Source: Caballeronia temeraria
GTDB lineage: Bacteria > Pseudomonadota > Gammaproteobacteria > Burkholderiales > Burkholderiaceae
Direction: 5' to 3'
Length of the DNA: 64,000 bases
NCBI RefSeq assembly: GCF_001544795.2
Contig: NZ_FCOI02000015.1
Coordinates: 62,001 to 126,000, forward strand
A model generated the notes under the pieces. The model did no database searches. It was given only the letters and a program-made list of their open reading frames with translations, and was not told where the DNA came from. The translations under genes and the position numbers were made by a program. Position 1 is the stretch's first letter. Each line of letters begins with the position of its first letter. Positions 17,471-25,795 of the stretch are shown in pieces.

Positions 17471-18688
17471 GCAACTCCATCCCCCGTTTCCGGCCTTCCC
17501 GAGCATGCCCGCGCGCCTCTGCCGGATGAACTCACACCGCTGTTGGGCAACCGCACGCCGCGGCAGTTCATGCGGCGATACTGGCAGAAGAAGCCGCTTC
17601 TGATCCGGCGGGCGATTCCCGATATCGTGGCGCCGCTCGCACGCGACGAACTGTTCGAGCTCGCCGATCTCGACGACGTCGAATCCCGGCTCATCACGCA
17701 CTTCCGCAATGCGTGGGATCTGGAGCACGGCCCGTTCGCGCCCGACGAATTGCCGTCGATCAAAAAACGCGAGTGGAGCCTGCTCGTGCAAGGCGTGAAC
17801 CTGCACGACGACCGCGCGCACGCGCTGATGAACCGGTTCCGCTTCATTCCGGATGCGCGTCTCGACGATCTGATGATCTCCTATGCAACCGACGGCGGCG
17901 GTGTCGGACCGCACTTCGACTCCTATGACGTGTTTCTGCTTCAGATTCATGGCAAGCGGCGCTGGCGTATCGGCGCGCAGCGCGATCTTTCGCTAAAACC
18001 CGGACTGCCGTTGAAAGTTTTACAGAACTTCGAGCCCGAAGAAGAATGGGTTCTGGAGCCGGGCGACATGCTTTATCTGCCGCCGCATATCGCGCATGAC
18101 GGCATCGCGGAAGGCGAATGCATGACGGCGTCGATCGGCTTTCGTGCGCCCTCCTCGCACGAGCTCACGGCGCAGTTCCTCTATCATCTCGCCGAGCGCG
18201 CCGGCGATGGGCCCGATGGCGCTCGCGGCAACGCGCGCTATCGCGATCCGGCGCAGGAGCCGGTGACGAACCCGGCGGCGCTGCCGGCGCTTCTGGTCGA
18301 ACGTGTTGGCGCGATCCTTGCGAACGTCAACTGGAGCGAAAAGGACGTCGCCGCATTCCTGGGCACCTATTTGAGCGAGCCGAAAGCCAATGTCGTATTC
18401 GACGCGCCTGAACGCGCGCTGAATGAGCAAAAATTTGTGGAGCGCGCGAAAAAGACGGGCGTCAGGCTAGATAGAAAGACTATTTTGCTCTATGACGCGA
18501 GGTCATATTTTGTAAATGGCGAAGCGGAAGTGTTGTCGGCGAAACTGAAAAAGTGGCTCCCTGAATTGGCCGATACTCGGTCCTTGGAGGCGAAACGCTT
18601 TGTAACACTTACAGACGAATCGTCAATGACAGCGCTGCTGCACGAATGGTATCGTGCGGGCTGGATTTTGATGGGCGCTTTGCCTTGA
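17450..18688 (+). CDS. roxA: Ribosomal protein uL16 arginine hydroxylase RoxA (JmjC/cupin)
   Basis: RoxA (YcfD) is a 2-oxoglutarate/Fe(II) oxygenase that hydroxylates an arginine of ribosomal protein L16. The 412-residue product has the JmjC iron triad HxD...H as PHFDSYD (about residue 154) and PHIAHDG (about 218). A C-terminal dimerisation/winged-helix part follows. Compared with E. coli YcfD (about 373 residues) it has a longer N-terminus. The last ~90 codons (from about 18420) are visibly more AT-rich than the rest, although the frame is intact. Confidence 0.92.
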   Translation: MPKRPSHATPSPVSGLPEHARAPLPDELTPLLGNRTPRQFMRRYWQKKPLLIRRAIPDIVAPLARDELFELADLDDVESRLITHFRNAWDLEHGPFAPDELPSIKKREWSLLVQGVNLHDDRAHALMNRFRFIPDARLDDLMISYATDGGGVGPHFDSYDVFLLQIHGKRRWRIGAQRDLSLKPGLPLKVLQNFEPEEEWVLEPGDMLYLPPHIAHDGIAEGECMTASIGFRAPSSHELTAQFLYHLAERAGDGPDGARGNARYRDPAQEPVTNPAALPALLVERVGAILANVNWSEKDVAAFLGTYLSEPKANVVFDAPERALNEQKFVERAKKTGVRLDRKTILLYDARSYFVNGEAEVLSAKLKKWLPELADTRSLEAKRFVTLTDESSMTALLHEWYRAGWILMGALP

Positions 18689-18795
18689 CAGGCTTGCCTT
18701 TTAGAGACTTCCAGGCGTGCTGCGGATGCTAGAATTTTGCTGTTCCGCAATATGAAAATTTGTATGAGAAAGACAACGTATCGTCCCCTGATTTA

Positions 18796-18824
18796 TCGAC
18801 GGTCGTTACGAAAGTGCCTATAAT
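18796..18824 (+). promoter_or_regulatory. Sigma-70 promoter for the Ala/Ser-rich lipoprotein
   Basis: TCGACG (18796-18801) and a perfect TATAAT (18819-18824) are separated by 17 bp. Transcription would begin near 18831 and give a leader of about 125 nt. Confidence 0.6.
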
Positions 18825-18846
18825 TTCCGGCCAAGCCGTAGGAAGT

Positions 18847-18869
18847 CTCACATAAAAAAGAATTGTGAG
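18847..18869 (+). promoter_or_regulatory. 5'-leader hairpin upstream of the lipoprotein
   Basis: CTCACA (18847-18852) can pair with TGTGAG (18864-18869) around an A-rich 11-nt loop, near the predicted 5' end of the transcript. It may stabilise the mRNA or bind a regulator. No known riboswitch class is recognised. Confidence 0.35.
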
Positions 18870-18956
18870 TCTCCACAGCGGCCCAGGTCGGTGTTGGAGC
18901 ACACATTACCGGTACTTTGCGCTGTTGCTTACCTTTAACCATAAAAGGACGTGATC

Positions 18957-19211
18957 ATGAAGAAATCCCTCCTCGTAGCATCCCTGTTGGCTGCTGTTGC
19001 TCTGGCTGCATGCAACAAGTCTAGCGAAACGGCTGCTCCGAGCGCTGCAAGCGATACGTCGGCTGCTTCGGCTCCGGCTGCTGCTGCTTCGGACGCAAAC
19101 GCTGCTGCATCGAGCGCTTCGGCCGCTGCAAGCGATGCAGCTTCGGCTGCTGGCGCAGCTTCGGACGCTGCCGCTTCGGCTGCCGCTCCGGCATCGGGCG
19201 CAAGCCAGTAA
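18957..19211 (+). CDS. Small Ala/Ser-rich lipoprotein
   Basis: The product is an 84-residue lipoprotein. The signal peptide MKKSLLVASLLAAVALAAC has a clear lipobox (LAAC, lipidated Cys19). The mature part is almost only Ala, Ser, Asp and Pro in imperfect ASDAA/ASAA repeats and lacks a recognisable domain. It may be a helical or disordered envelope spacer. AAAGGA sits 8 nt before the ATG at 18957; a GTG two codons upstream is in frame. A perfect TATAAT, a long leader and a strong terminator suggest an abundant monocistronic transcript. Confidence 0.85.
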   Translation: MKKSLLVASLLAAVALAACNKSSETAAPSAASDTSAASAPAAAASDANAAASSASAAASDAASAAGAASDAAASAAAPASGASQ

Positions 19212-19254
19212 GGCCAGCGTCACGCAGCGGGCCGCCCAAGGCGGCCTGCGAACG

Positions 19255-19283
19255 AAAAAACCGGCTCTTGGGCCGGTTTTTTT
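19255..19283 (+). terminator. Rho-independent terminator after the lipoprotein
   Basis: CCGGC and GCCGG around TCTTGG form the stem, preceded by six A and followed by seven T. A second small repeat, GGCCGCC-CAA-GGCGGCC, lies just upstream. Confidence 0.9.
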
Positions 19284-19342
19284 GTATCTGCTTGCCTGTA
19301 TTCGTTTGCTGGGTTCTACGCTCCAGCTAGCTATCGCGTGAT

Positions 19343-20116
19343 TCAGAGCGTGAGCCAGTCGAAGCCTTCCGCCTGCGTTGCGACGACGACATCCACCGCG
19401 CACGCGCCCAGCACGGACGCAAGCGCCGTCTGCGCCAGATGCGGCAGATTGTTTTGCTGGCTGAGATGCGCGGCTACGAGATGGCGCAACCTGGAACGGT
19501 CCAGCGACGCGAGAATGGCCGCCGCCGCCTCGTTATTCAGGTGTCCGTGCGTCCCGCCGATGCGCGCCTTCAGCGAAGGCGGATAGCGGCTCGCGGCGAG
19601 CATCTCTACGTCGTGGTTGGATTCGAGCACGAGCGCGTCACAGCCGCTCAGCACGCTCGTGATATGCGGCGTCGACACGCCTACATCCGTCAGCACGCCA
19701 AGGCGGCATGCGCCGTCTGAGAAGACGTATTGCAGGGGCTCGCGGGCATCGTGCGGCACCGTGTAAGGCAGCACGCTCAGATCGCCAATAGCGACGCTTT
19801 CATCGCCCCACAGCACGTTGAGTTCGATGTTGGCTTCATCGGCGCCAATCGCCCGTGCCGTGCCCCAGCTCATGTGCAGCGGAATGGACCATCGGCGAGC
19901 GAGCGTCAACGCGCTGCCGATATGGTCCGTGTGCTCATGCGTGATGACGATGGCATCGAGATCTTCGGCACGGCAATTCAGCCGCGCGAGACGGCGCTCG
20001 ATCTCCTTGCCGGAGAACCCGCAGTCGAGCAGCACGCGCGTCGTGGTCGTGCCACTCGATGCCTCGACGAGCAATGCATTGCCCTCGCTGCCGCTGCCGA
20101 GACTCGCGAATCTCAC
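19343..20116 (-). CDS. MBL-fold metallo-hydrolase, YycJ/WalJ-like
   Basis: This metallo-beta-lactamase-fold hydrolase has 257 residues. It starts MRFASLGSGSEGNALLVE and carries the zinc motif HEHTDHIG at about residue 60. Further ligands lie in LGVLTDVG, LESNHD and HGHLNNEA. This pattern matches the YycJ/WalJ family, 5'-3' exonuclease-like enzymes linked to DNA repair. The physiological role in Proteobacteria is not settled. It follows bamC by 4 bp on the same strand, so the two are probably co-transcribed. Confidence 0.88.
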   Translation of the reverse strand: MRFASLGSGSEGNALLVEASSGTTTTRVLLDCGFSGKEIERRLARLNCRAEDLDAIVITHEHTDHIGSALTLARRWSIPLHMSWGTARAIGADEANIELNVLWGDESVAIGDLSVLPYTVPHDAREPLQYVFSDGACRLGVLTDVGVSTPHITSVLSGCDALVLESNHDVEMLAASRYPPSLKARIGGTHGHLNNEAAAAILASLDRSRLRHLVAAHLSQQNNLPHLAQTALASVLGACAVDVVVATQAEGFDWLTL

Positions 20117-20120
20117 AATG

Positions 20121-21263
20121 CTAGTTCAACTGAGCATGCAGCAACGAGACGATGCGCTGCGCATCGGACGACGTGTCCGGCTGGCCATTCGCATCGACGA
20201 CGCCGACTTGCGTCAGCGAGTCGGCCTTCGGCTTCACGTTGACGAGGAACTGGCGCGTCGGCTTCGGCGTGTTGCTCGAAAATAACTTGCCGAAGAGACC
20301 GTCCTTCTTCAGCTCCGCCATGGAGTCCGAAAAATGCACGTAGTAGATGCCCTTGTCGCGATCGCGATTATCGACCGTGAAGTTGGTGCGATCGAGCGCG
20401 AGGCCCACGCGCAGCCAGGCGCGATCGAACGGCTCGGCCAGATCGAGCGTGGAGCCGCCCGCGGCCTGATCCACCGCGACCTTCGCGCCAATCGGGCGCG
20501 CCTGCGCCATCAACTGTTGCGACTGCTTTTCCGTCAGGCCGAACTTCTGCATCAGCCGCGTGAGCACCGCGGCTTCGAGCTGCGGATTGCGCGGACGTGC
20601 TTCCCAGCGCGACGATGTCTTGTCCTGCCCCGTCAGCACTTCCTCCATCGCGCTGTGCGTGACGGAGATATCGGTCGAGCCATCCGATGCGCGGTCGACT
20701 TGCGTGCGGAACATGTCGCGCGTGCCCGACGAATAGGCGAAGTCGAGCAGCTTGCCCACGCTGTTGCGGAACCAGTCGTTCGGAATGTTCGCGCGATTTT
20801 CGGCCCAGTCCGTCGCCATGATGCCGGTCTGCGGGGCATCGGTCTTGAGCGTGAAGCCGTTCTCTTCCCAGAACTCCTTCAGCGGGCCCCAGATCTGGTC
20901 CGGCGAGCGGCCGTCGACGACGAGCCAGCGGTGATCGCCGTCGCTTTCGATGTGCATGCCGAACGGATCCTGCGCGTTCGGCACACCGAGGGTTGCGTTG
21001 CCGGCCGGCGTGACCGCGCGTTCGGCGGCGCCGCCGAGCGCGTTGACCTTAGGCGGCGCGGCATAGCGCTGGCTGATGTCGGCCGTGGTGAGATCGGACG
21101 GAACGGCAAGCGAGGGCGCGGTTTCAGCAGCCTTGTAGTTGACGCGATCGGGCGCGAGCCAGTCGTTGAGCGTGTCGCAACCCGCGAGCGCGAAAATCGC
21201 GCCGGCGCCGAGCGACAGCACGCTCAGGCGCTTGGCATGAGTAAGAAGAGCGGAACGTTTCAT
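20121..21263 (-). CDS. bamC: Outer membrane protein assembly factor BamC
   Basis: BamC is a lipoprotein of the beta-barrel assembly machinery. The 380-residue protein has a signal peptide with lipobox FALAGC (Cys29). The unstructured BamD-binding segment (DWLAPDRVNYKAAE) follows, then two helix-grip domains (about residues 110-230 and 265-375). The position beside dapA matches the classical dapA-bamC (nlpB) order. No other Bam component is in the window. Confidence 0.92.
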   Translation of the reverse strand: MKRSALLTHAKRLSVLSLGAGAIFALAGCDTLNDWLAPDRVNYKAAETAPSLAVPSDLTTADISQRYAAPPKVNALGGAAERAVTPAGNATLGVPNAQDPFGMHIESDGDHRWLVVDGRSPDQIWGPLKEFWEENGFTLKTDAPQTGIMATDWAENRANIPNDWFRNSVGKLLDFAYSSGTRDMFRTQVDRASDGSTDISVTHSAMEEVLTGQDKTSSRWEARPRNPQLEAAVLTRLMQKFGLTEKQSQQLMAQARPIGAKVAVDQAAGGSTLDLAEPFDRAWLRVGLALDRTNFTVDNRDRDKGIYYVHFSDSMAELKKDGLFGKLFSSNTPKPTRQFLVNVKPKADSLTQVGVVDANGQPDTSSDAQRIVSLLHAQLN

Positions 21264-21446
21264 GAGGTCCTTCTTTGCTGCTGATGCGCATTGCCTCGCG
21301 CCGATCCCGCTCTAGCCGAGCGGCTCAGCGAGGCCAATGTCGAGGCCAATGAGCGGCGGTTGATGACTGAAGGTGTGGTTCATTTCGATCACTTGCGGCG
21401 GCGCGGACTTTCGATTCCTTGTGACGTGTCGCGCCGCCCCGTGCGA

Positions 21447-22352
21447 TCAGGCGAGAAGCCCGGCGTCGCGCAACGCGTCGCGCACCACGTCGTGGTAGCG
21501 CGCGTCGAGCGGCGTGAGCGGCAAACGAATGCCGCCTTCCATGCGGCCAAGCGCCTGCAGCGCCCATTTGGCCGGAATCGGATTCGATTCGCAGAAGAGT
21601 TGCTTGTGCAGCGACAGCAGCTTCAGATGAATCCGGCGCGCGGTGATCGCATCGCCTTCGATTGCGGCGCGGCAAAGCTGGCTCATTTCCTTCGGCGCGA
21701 CGTTCGCCGTCACCGAGATGTTGCCGTGGCCGCCGAGCAGCATCAGCGCGATGGCCGTGGGATCGTCGCCGCTGAAAATGCTGAAATGCGCCGGCGCGTG
21801 CTTGATGAGATGCGCCGCGCGGTCGATATTGCCCGTCGCTTCCTTCACACCGATGATGCCCGGCACGTCCGCGAGACGCAGGATCGTTTCGTTGCTCATA
21901 TCGGCAACGGTGCGGCCCGGCACGTTGTACAGGATCACGGGCAGATCGACAGCTTCGGCGATCGCTTTGAAATGGCGATACATGCCTTCCTGCGTCGGCT
22001 TGTTGTAATACGGAACGACCTGGAGCGTGGCGTCGGCGCCGACTTTCTTTGCCTGCTTTGAGAGCTCGATGGCCTCGGCGGTCGAATTGCCGCCCGCGCC
22101 CGCGATGATCGGAAAGCGCTTGGCCGCATGCTCGACGGCCGTCTGGATCATCAGGATGTGCTCTTCCACCGACAAAGTGGCCGATTCGCCGCTCGTGCCG
22201 ACGACGACGAGACCGTTCGAGCCTTGCTCGACGTGCCAGTCGATCAGTTTTCGAAACGCCGGCAGATCAAGACTACCGTCCTCGTGCATCGGTGTGACGA
22301 TGGCAGGAATGCTGCCGCGGATCTGGATGCCGCCGTGTGTTCCGTTTGTCAT
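21447..22352 (-). CDS. dapA: 4-hydroxy-tetrahydrodipicolinate synthase
   Basis: DapA condenses pyruvate and aspartate semialdehyde in the lysine/diaminopimelate pathway. The 301-residue TIM barrel has the GTSGESATLS substrate loop (about residue 53) and the catalytic Tyr in ILYNVPGRT (about 142). The Schiff-base Lys is in GVKEATGN (about 171). The ATG at 22352 is about 9 residues upstream of the IRGSIPAIVTPM core. 183 bp without a gene separate it from bamC. Confidence 0.96.
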   Translation of the reverse strand: MTNGTHGGIQIRGSIPAIVTPMHEDGSLDLPAFRKLIDWHVEQGSNGLVVVGTSGESATLSVEEHILMIQTAVEHAAKRFPIIAGAGGNSTAEAIELSKQAKKVGADATLQVVPYYNKPTQEGMYRHFKAIAEAVDLPVILYNVPGRTVADMSNETILRLADVPGIIGVKEATGNIDRAAHLIKHAPAHFSIFSGDDPTAIALMLLGGHGNISVTANVAPKEMSQLCRAAIEGDAITARRIHLKLLSLHKQLFCESNPIPAKWALQALGRMEGGIRLPLTPLDARYHDVVRDALRDAGLLA

Positions 22353-22415
22353 GAAACTCTATGAATTTAATCGTGAATTTAATCGCAAAAAGCGATATTA
22401 CGCGATTGTAGCGGA

Positions 22416-23003
22416 TTAGCCGGTCAGCGCGTAACGTGGCGGACCCGGGGGTATGTTACTAATCGTGAGCGGTTTTTCGGCTGACTGCGGTTCGCGAACC
22501 GCGCAGATTCGCTGCACGTAGGCAGGACGCGGATCGTCGACGAATCCGTCTTCGTAGGCGATCACCCGCAAGCGCCCTCGCACCGCGTCGAGCAATTCGC
22601 CCGGTTCGAGCAGAAACGCCGGATTCGACGGCTTGCCGATGCTGCCATTGCCCGCCGCGAACGTCTCGTAGATCAGCACGCCGCCGGGCGCGAGCGCATC
22701 GATGAAATGCCCGAAAAGCGGCCGATGCAGATAATTCGTGACGACGACCGCAGCGAACGTCCGGTCGCTCGGAAACGGCCAGGGCGAGCCGTCTTCGAGA
22801 TCCGCCGTGAGCGTTTCGATGCCTTCGAGCGATGCCATCGATGCGAGCGCCTCGCCATCGCGATCGACCGCCAGAACCGGACAACCGCGCGCCGCGAACC
22901 ACCGCGCGTGGCGGCCGCGGCCCGCGGCGACGTCCAGCAACGCGCCGCCGGGCGCAACGAGATGCGCCCAGCGCGCGACCCACGGACTGATCGCGCTTTC
23001 CAT
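22416..23003 (-). CDS. Class I SAM-dependent methyltransferase
   Basis: This 195-residue protein has the SAM-binding motif I LLDVAAGRGRHARW at about residue 23 and an acidic motif II ending VLAVDRDG. The substrate is unknown; relatives are often labelled tellurite-resistance/TehB-like. It starts at ATG 23003, which shares its A with the trpS stop (TGATG), so translation is probably coupled to trpS. The frame is open a further 94 codons upstream, but that is trpS coding sequence in another frame. Confidence 0.87.
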   Translation of the reverse strand: MESAISPWVARWAHLVAPGGALLDVAAGRGRHARWFAARGCPVLAVDRDGEALASMASLEGIETLTADLEDGSPWPFPSDRTFAAVVVTNYLHRPLFGHFIDALAPGGVLIYETFAAGNGSIGKPSNPAFLLEPGELLDAVRGRLRVIAYEDGFVDDPRPAYVQRICAVREPQSAEKPLTISNIPPGPPRYALTG

Positions 23004-24205
23004 CAGTTGTAGGAGAGGCCCATGGCTTCGCGCACGTCGCGCATGGTTTCCGTGGCGAACTTGCGCGCCTTGTCGCAGCCGTCCGCGACGATCGCGCGCA
23101 ACAGCGACGGATCGTCCATGTACTTTTGCGCGCGCTCCAGCATCGGCTGCTGCTCGCGCAGGATGCCTTCGATCACCGGCTGCTTGCATTCCAGACAGCC
23201 GATGCCCGCGCTGCGGCAGCCCTTCTGCACCCATTCGTGCGTCTTTTCGTCGGTGTAGACCTGATGCAGCTGCCACACCGGGCACTTGTCGGGATCGCCC
23301 GGATCGGTGCGCCGCACGCGCGCCGGGTCGGTCGGCATCTTGCGAACCTTCTGCTCGATGGTCGCCGCGTCCTCGCGCAGACCGATGGTGTTGCCGTAGG
23401 ACTTCGACATCTTCTGGCCGTCGAGGCCCGGCATGCGCGACGCTTCGGTCAGCAGAACCTGCGGCTCGACCAGAATGAGCTTGCGCGCGCCTTCAAGATA
23501 GCCGAACAGGCGCTCGCGATCGCTCATCGACAGGCTTTGCGACTCCTGCAGCATCGCGCGCGCCTGTTCGAGCGCTTCGTCGTCGCCTTCCTGCTGATAC
23601 GCGACGCGCAACTCGTGATACAGCTTCGCGCGCTTGCCGCCGAGCTTCTTCGCCGCTTCGAGCGCCTTCTCCTCGAAATCCGGCTCCTTGCCGTAGAGAT
23701 AGTTGAAGCGGCGCGCGATCTCGCGCGTCATCTCGACGTGCGGCACCTGATCCTCGCCCACCGGCACGAGCGACGCGCGATACAGCAGAATGTCCGCCGC
23801 CATCAGCACCGGATAGCCGAGGAAGCCGTACGTCGACAGGTCCTTCTCGCGCAGCTTCTCGATCTGTTCCTTGTAGGTCGGCACGCGTTCGAGCCAGCCG
23901 AGCGGCGTGCCCATGCCGAGCAGCAGCGAAAGTTCGGCGTGCTCGGGCACGCGGCTCTGGATGAACAAGGTTGCCTGCGCCGGATCGATGCCCGACGCCA
24001 GCCAGTCGATGAGCACCTCCCAGACGTTTTTCTCGATGACCTCGGGCGTCTCGTAGTGCGTCGTGAGCGCGTGCCAGTCGACCACCGCGAAGAAGCACGG
24101 GTATTCGGACTGCAGCCGCACCCAGTTTTTCAGCACGCCGTGATAGTGGCCGAGGTGCAGCGACCCGGTGGGCCGCATGCCGGAGAAGATACGGTCAGGG
24201 AACAT
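23003..24205 (-). CDS. trpS: Tryptophanyl-tRNA synthetase with insertion and Cys cluster
   Basis: TrpRS charges tRNA-Trp. Class I signatures are HLGH (residues 17-20) and KMSKS (265-269). At 400 residues it is about 70 longer than E. coli TrpRS. The extra is a charged helical insertion at about 178-250, before KMSKS. Cysteines 308, 330, 337 and 340 form C-x21-C-x6-C-x2-C, very close to the motif that binds a 4Fe-4S cluster in Thermotoga TrpRS. The ATG at 24205 fits the family. The M50 protease gene is 4 bp upstream. Confidence 0.96.
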   Translation of the reverse strand: MFPDRIFSGMRPTGSLHLGHYHGVLKNWVRLQSEYPCFFAVVDWHALTTHYETPEVIEKNVWEVLIDWLASGIDPAQATLFIQSRVPEHAELSLLLGMGTPLGWLERVPTYKEQIEKLREKDLSTYGFLGYPVLMAADILLYRASLVPVGEDQVPHVEMTREIARRFNYLYGKEPDFEEKALEAAKKLGGKRAKLYHELRVAYQQEGDDEALEQARAMLQESQSLSMSDRERLFGYLEGARKLILVEPQVLLTEASRMPGLDGQKMSKSYGNTIGLREDAATIEQKVRKMPTDPARVRRTDPGDPDKCPVWQLHQVYTDEKTHEWVQKGCRSAGIGCLECKQPVIEGILREQQPMLERAQKYMDDPSLLRAIVADGCDKARKFATETMRDVREAMGLSYN

Positions 24206-24209
24206 GATG

Positions 24210-24875
24210 TTATGGGAATAGTGAAGCGAGGGGATTCAGAATAGCCGACACCGCCGTATAACCGACGTTCACGAGCGGCCCGAGCCAGTAGCGCGTCAGC
24301 ACGCCGGTCACAACGAGCGCCATCACGATGAAGAAGCCATACGGCTCGAGCTTCGAAAACGCGATGGACGCCCGCACCGGCAGAAGCGCCATGACGACGC
24401 GGCCGCCGTCGAGCGGCGGCAACGGAAAGAGATTCAGCACGCCGAGCACGAGATTCACGCCGACGCCGGCGGCCGCCATGCGCGTGAAGAACACCTCGTC
24501 GACATGAAAGGCCGCGAGCAGCACCGCGATGACGCCCCAGACGATCGCCTGGACGAAGTTGCTGCCCGGCCCGGCCGCGGCGACCCACAGGCTGCCCCAG
24601 CGCGGATTGCGCAGATTGCCGAACGCCACCGGCACGGGCTTCGCGTAGCCGAACATGAACGCGCCGCTCGTCACGAAATACAGGACGATGGGAATGACGA
24701 TCGTGCCGATCGGGTCGATGTGGCGCATCGGGTTCATGGAAACGCGGCCCAGCACGTAGGCCGTGTTGTCGCCGAGCAGTCGCGCGGCATAGCCATGCGC
24801 GGCCTCGTGCAGCGTGATCGCGAAAATCACGGGAAGCGCGTAGACCGCGATGGTTTGTATCAGGGAAGGATCCAT
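24210..24875 (-). CDS. Site-2 protease (M50) family membrane metalloprotease
   Basis: This is an intramembrane zinc protease homologue of the short, PDZ-less group. The 221-residue product has the HEAAH zinc motif in the first transmembrane segment (about residue 22) and NLFPLPPLDGGR with the third ligand (about 158). Five or six membrane segments are visible. I chose ATG 24875 with GGGAAGGA just upstream. The longer frame adds a basic segment before the first helix. It sits just upstream of trpS in the same transcription unit. Its substrate is unknown. Confidence 0.9.
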   Translation of the reverse strand: MDPSLIQTIAVYALPVIFAITLHEAAHGYAARLLGDNTAYVLGRVSMNPMRHIDPIGTIVIPIVLYFVTSGAFMFGYAKPVPVAFGNLRNPRWGSLWVAAAGPGSNFVQAIVWGVIAVLLAAFHVDEVFFTRMAAAGVGVNLVLGVLNLFPLPPLDGGRVVMALLPVRASIAFSKLEPYGFFIVMALVVTGVLTRYWLGPLVNVGYTAVSAILNPLASLFP

Positions 24876-25005
24876 GGGAGGGTATTGTATCAAGCAGGCA
24901 GGTCGGATCAGGCGCGCGCGGCGGCGCCGGGCGGGCACTATTTCGCCCATCATGTGCGAAAACGCTTAATCGGGACTTATGCCCGTGTGCGTCACTGCGC
25001 GGCGC

Positions 25006-25635
25006 TTACGCCGTGAGCCCGAACGGTTCGAGACTGCCTCTCCCCGCGCGCACGAGCACTGGCTCCCCCGATGAAAGATCGATCACTGTCGACGGCTCCG
25101 CCGGGCACGCGCCGGCATCGATCACGAGTTCGACCTGCTTTTCCAGGCGCTCGCGGATTTCTTCCGCGTCGTTGAGCGGCTCGGTGTCGGGCGGCAGGAT
25201 CAGCGTCGACGCCAGCAGCGGTTCGCCGAGCGCCTCCAGCAGCGCGAGCGTGATCGCGTGATCGGGCACGCGCAGCCCGATCGTCTTGCGCGACGGATGC
25301 GAGAGCCGTCGCGGCACTTCCTTGGTCGCCTGCAGCACGAAGACGTACGGCCCCGGCGTCACCGACTTGATCAGCCGATATTGCTGGTTGTCGACCATTG
25401 CGAAGTTGGAAAGCTCGGAGAGATCGCGCACCAGCAGCGAGAGCAACTGTTTATCGTCGATGCCGCGCACGCGTCGCAGCCGCTCGACCGCGTCTTTATC
25501 GTCAAGATGGCAGCCGAGCGCGTAGCTCGAATCCGTCGGCAACGCGACGAGACCGCCGTCCTTGATGATCTGCACGGCCTGATTGATGAGCCGCGGCTGC
25601 GGATTGTCCGGATGAATGCGAAAGAATTGAGACAT
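25006..25635 (-). CDS. yciO: YciO/YrdC-family protein (threonylcarbamoyl-AMP synthase-like)
   Basis: This 209-residue protein is the YrdC/Sua5 fold with the YciO-type beginning MSQFFRIHPDNPQPRLINQA. The phosphate/nucleotide pocket is recognisable (ALPTDSSYALGC, TPGPYVFVL). The region where true TsaC/Sua5 proteins have an S-x-N motif reads STLILPPD, so full tRNA-t6A synthesis activity is doubtful. The adjacent PHP phosphatase gives the yciV-yciO pairing also seen in E. coli. It lies 130 bp upstream of the M50 gene. Confidence 0.88.
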   Translation of the reverse strand: MSQFFRIHPDNPQPRLINQAVQIIKDGGLVALPTDSSYALGCHLDDKDAVERLRRVRGIDDKQLLSLLVRDLSELSNFAMVDNQQYRLIKSVTPGPYVFVLQATKEVPRRLSHPSRKTIGLRVPDHAITLALLEALGEPLLASTLILPPDTEPLNDAEEIRERLEKQVELVIDAGACPAEPSTVIDLSSGEPVLVRAGRGSLEPFGLTA

Positions 25636-25795
25636 GGCGACGCCTTATTGTTTCGATCGTTATCGCGAAGGCCACGACGGCCTCGAACGCGGCGCGAATC
25701 ACGCGCGAGCGCGCCCGACGCGATGCGCGTGCGGAAAATCACAGGTGATGCAAAGACCGTGCGCGCGACGCAAGAAGACGCGCGCCGAAAGAACG

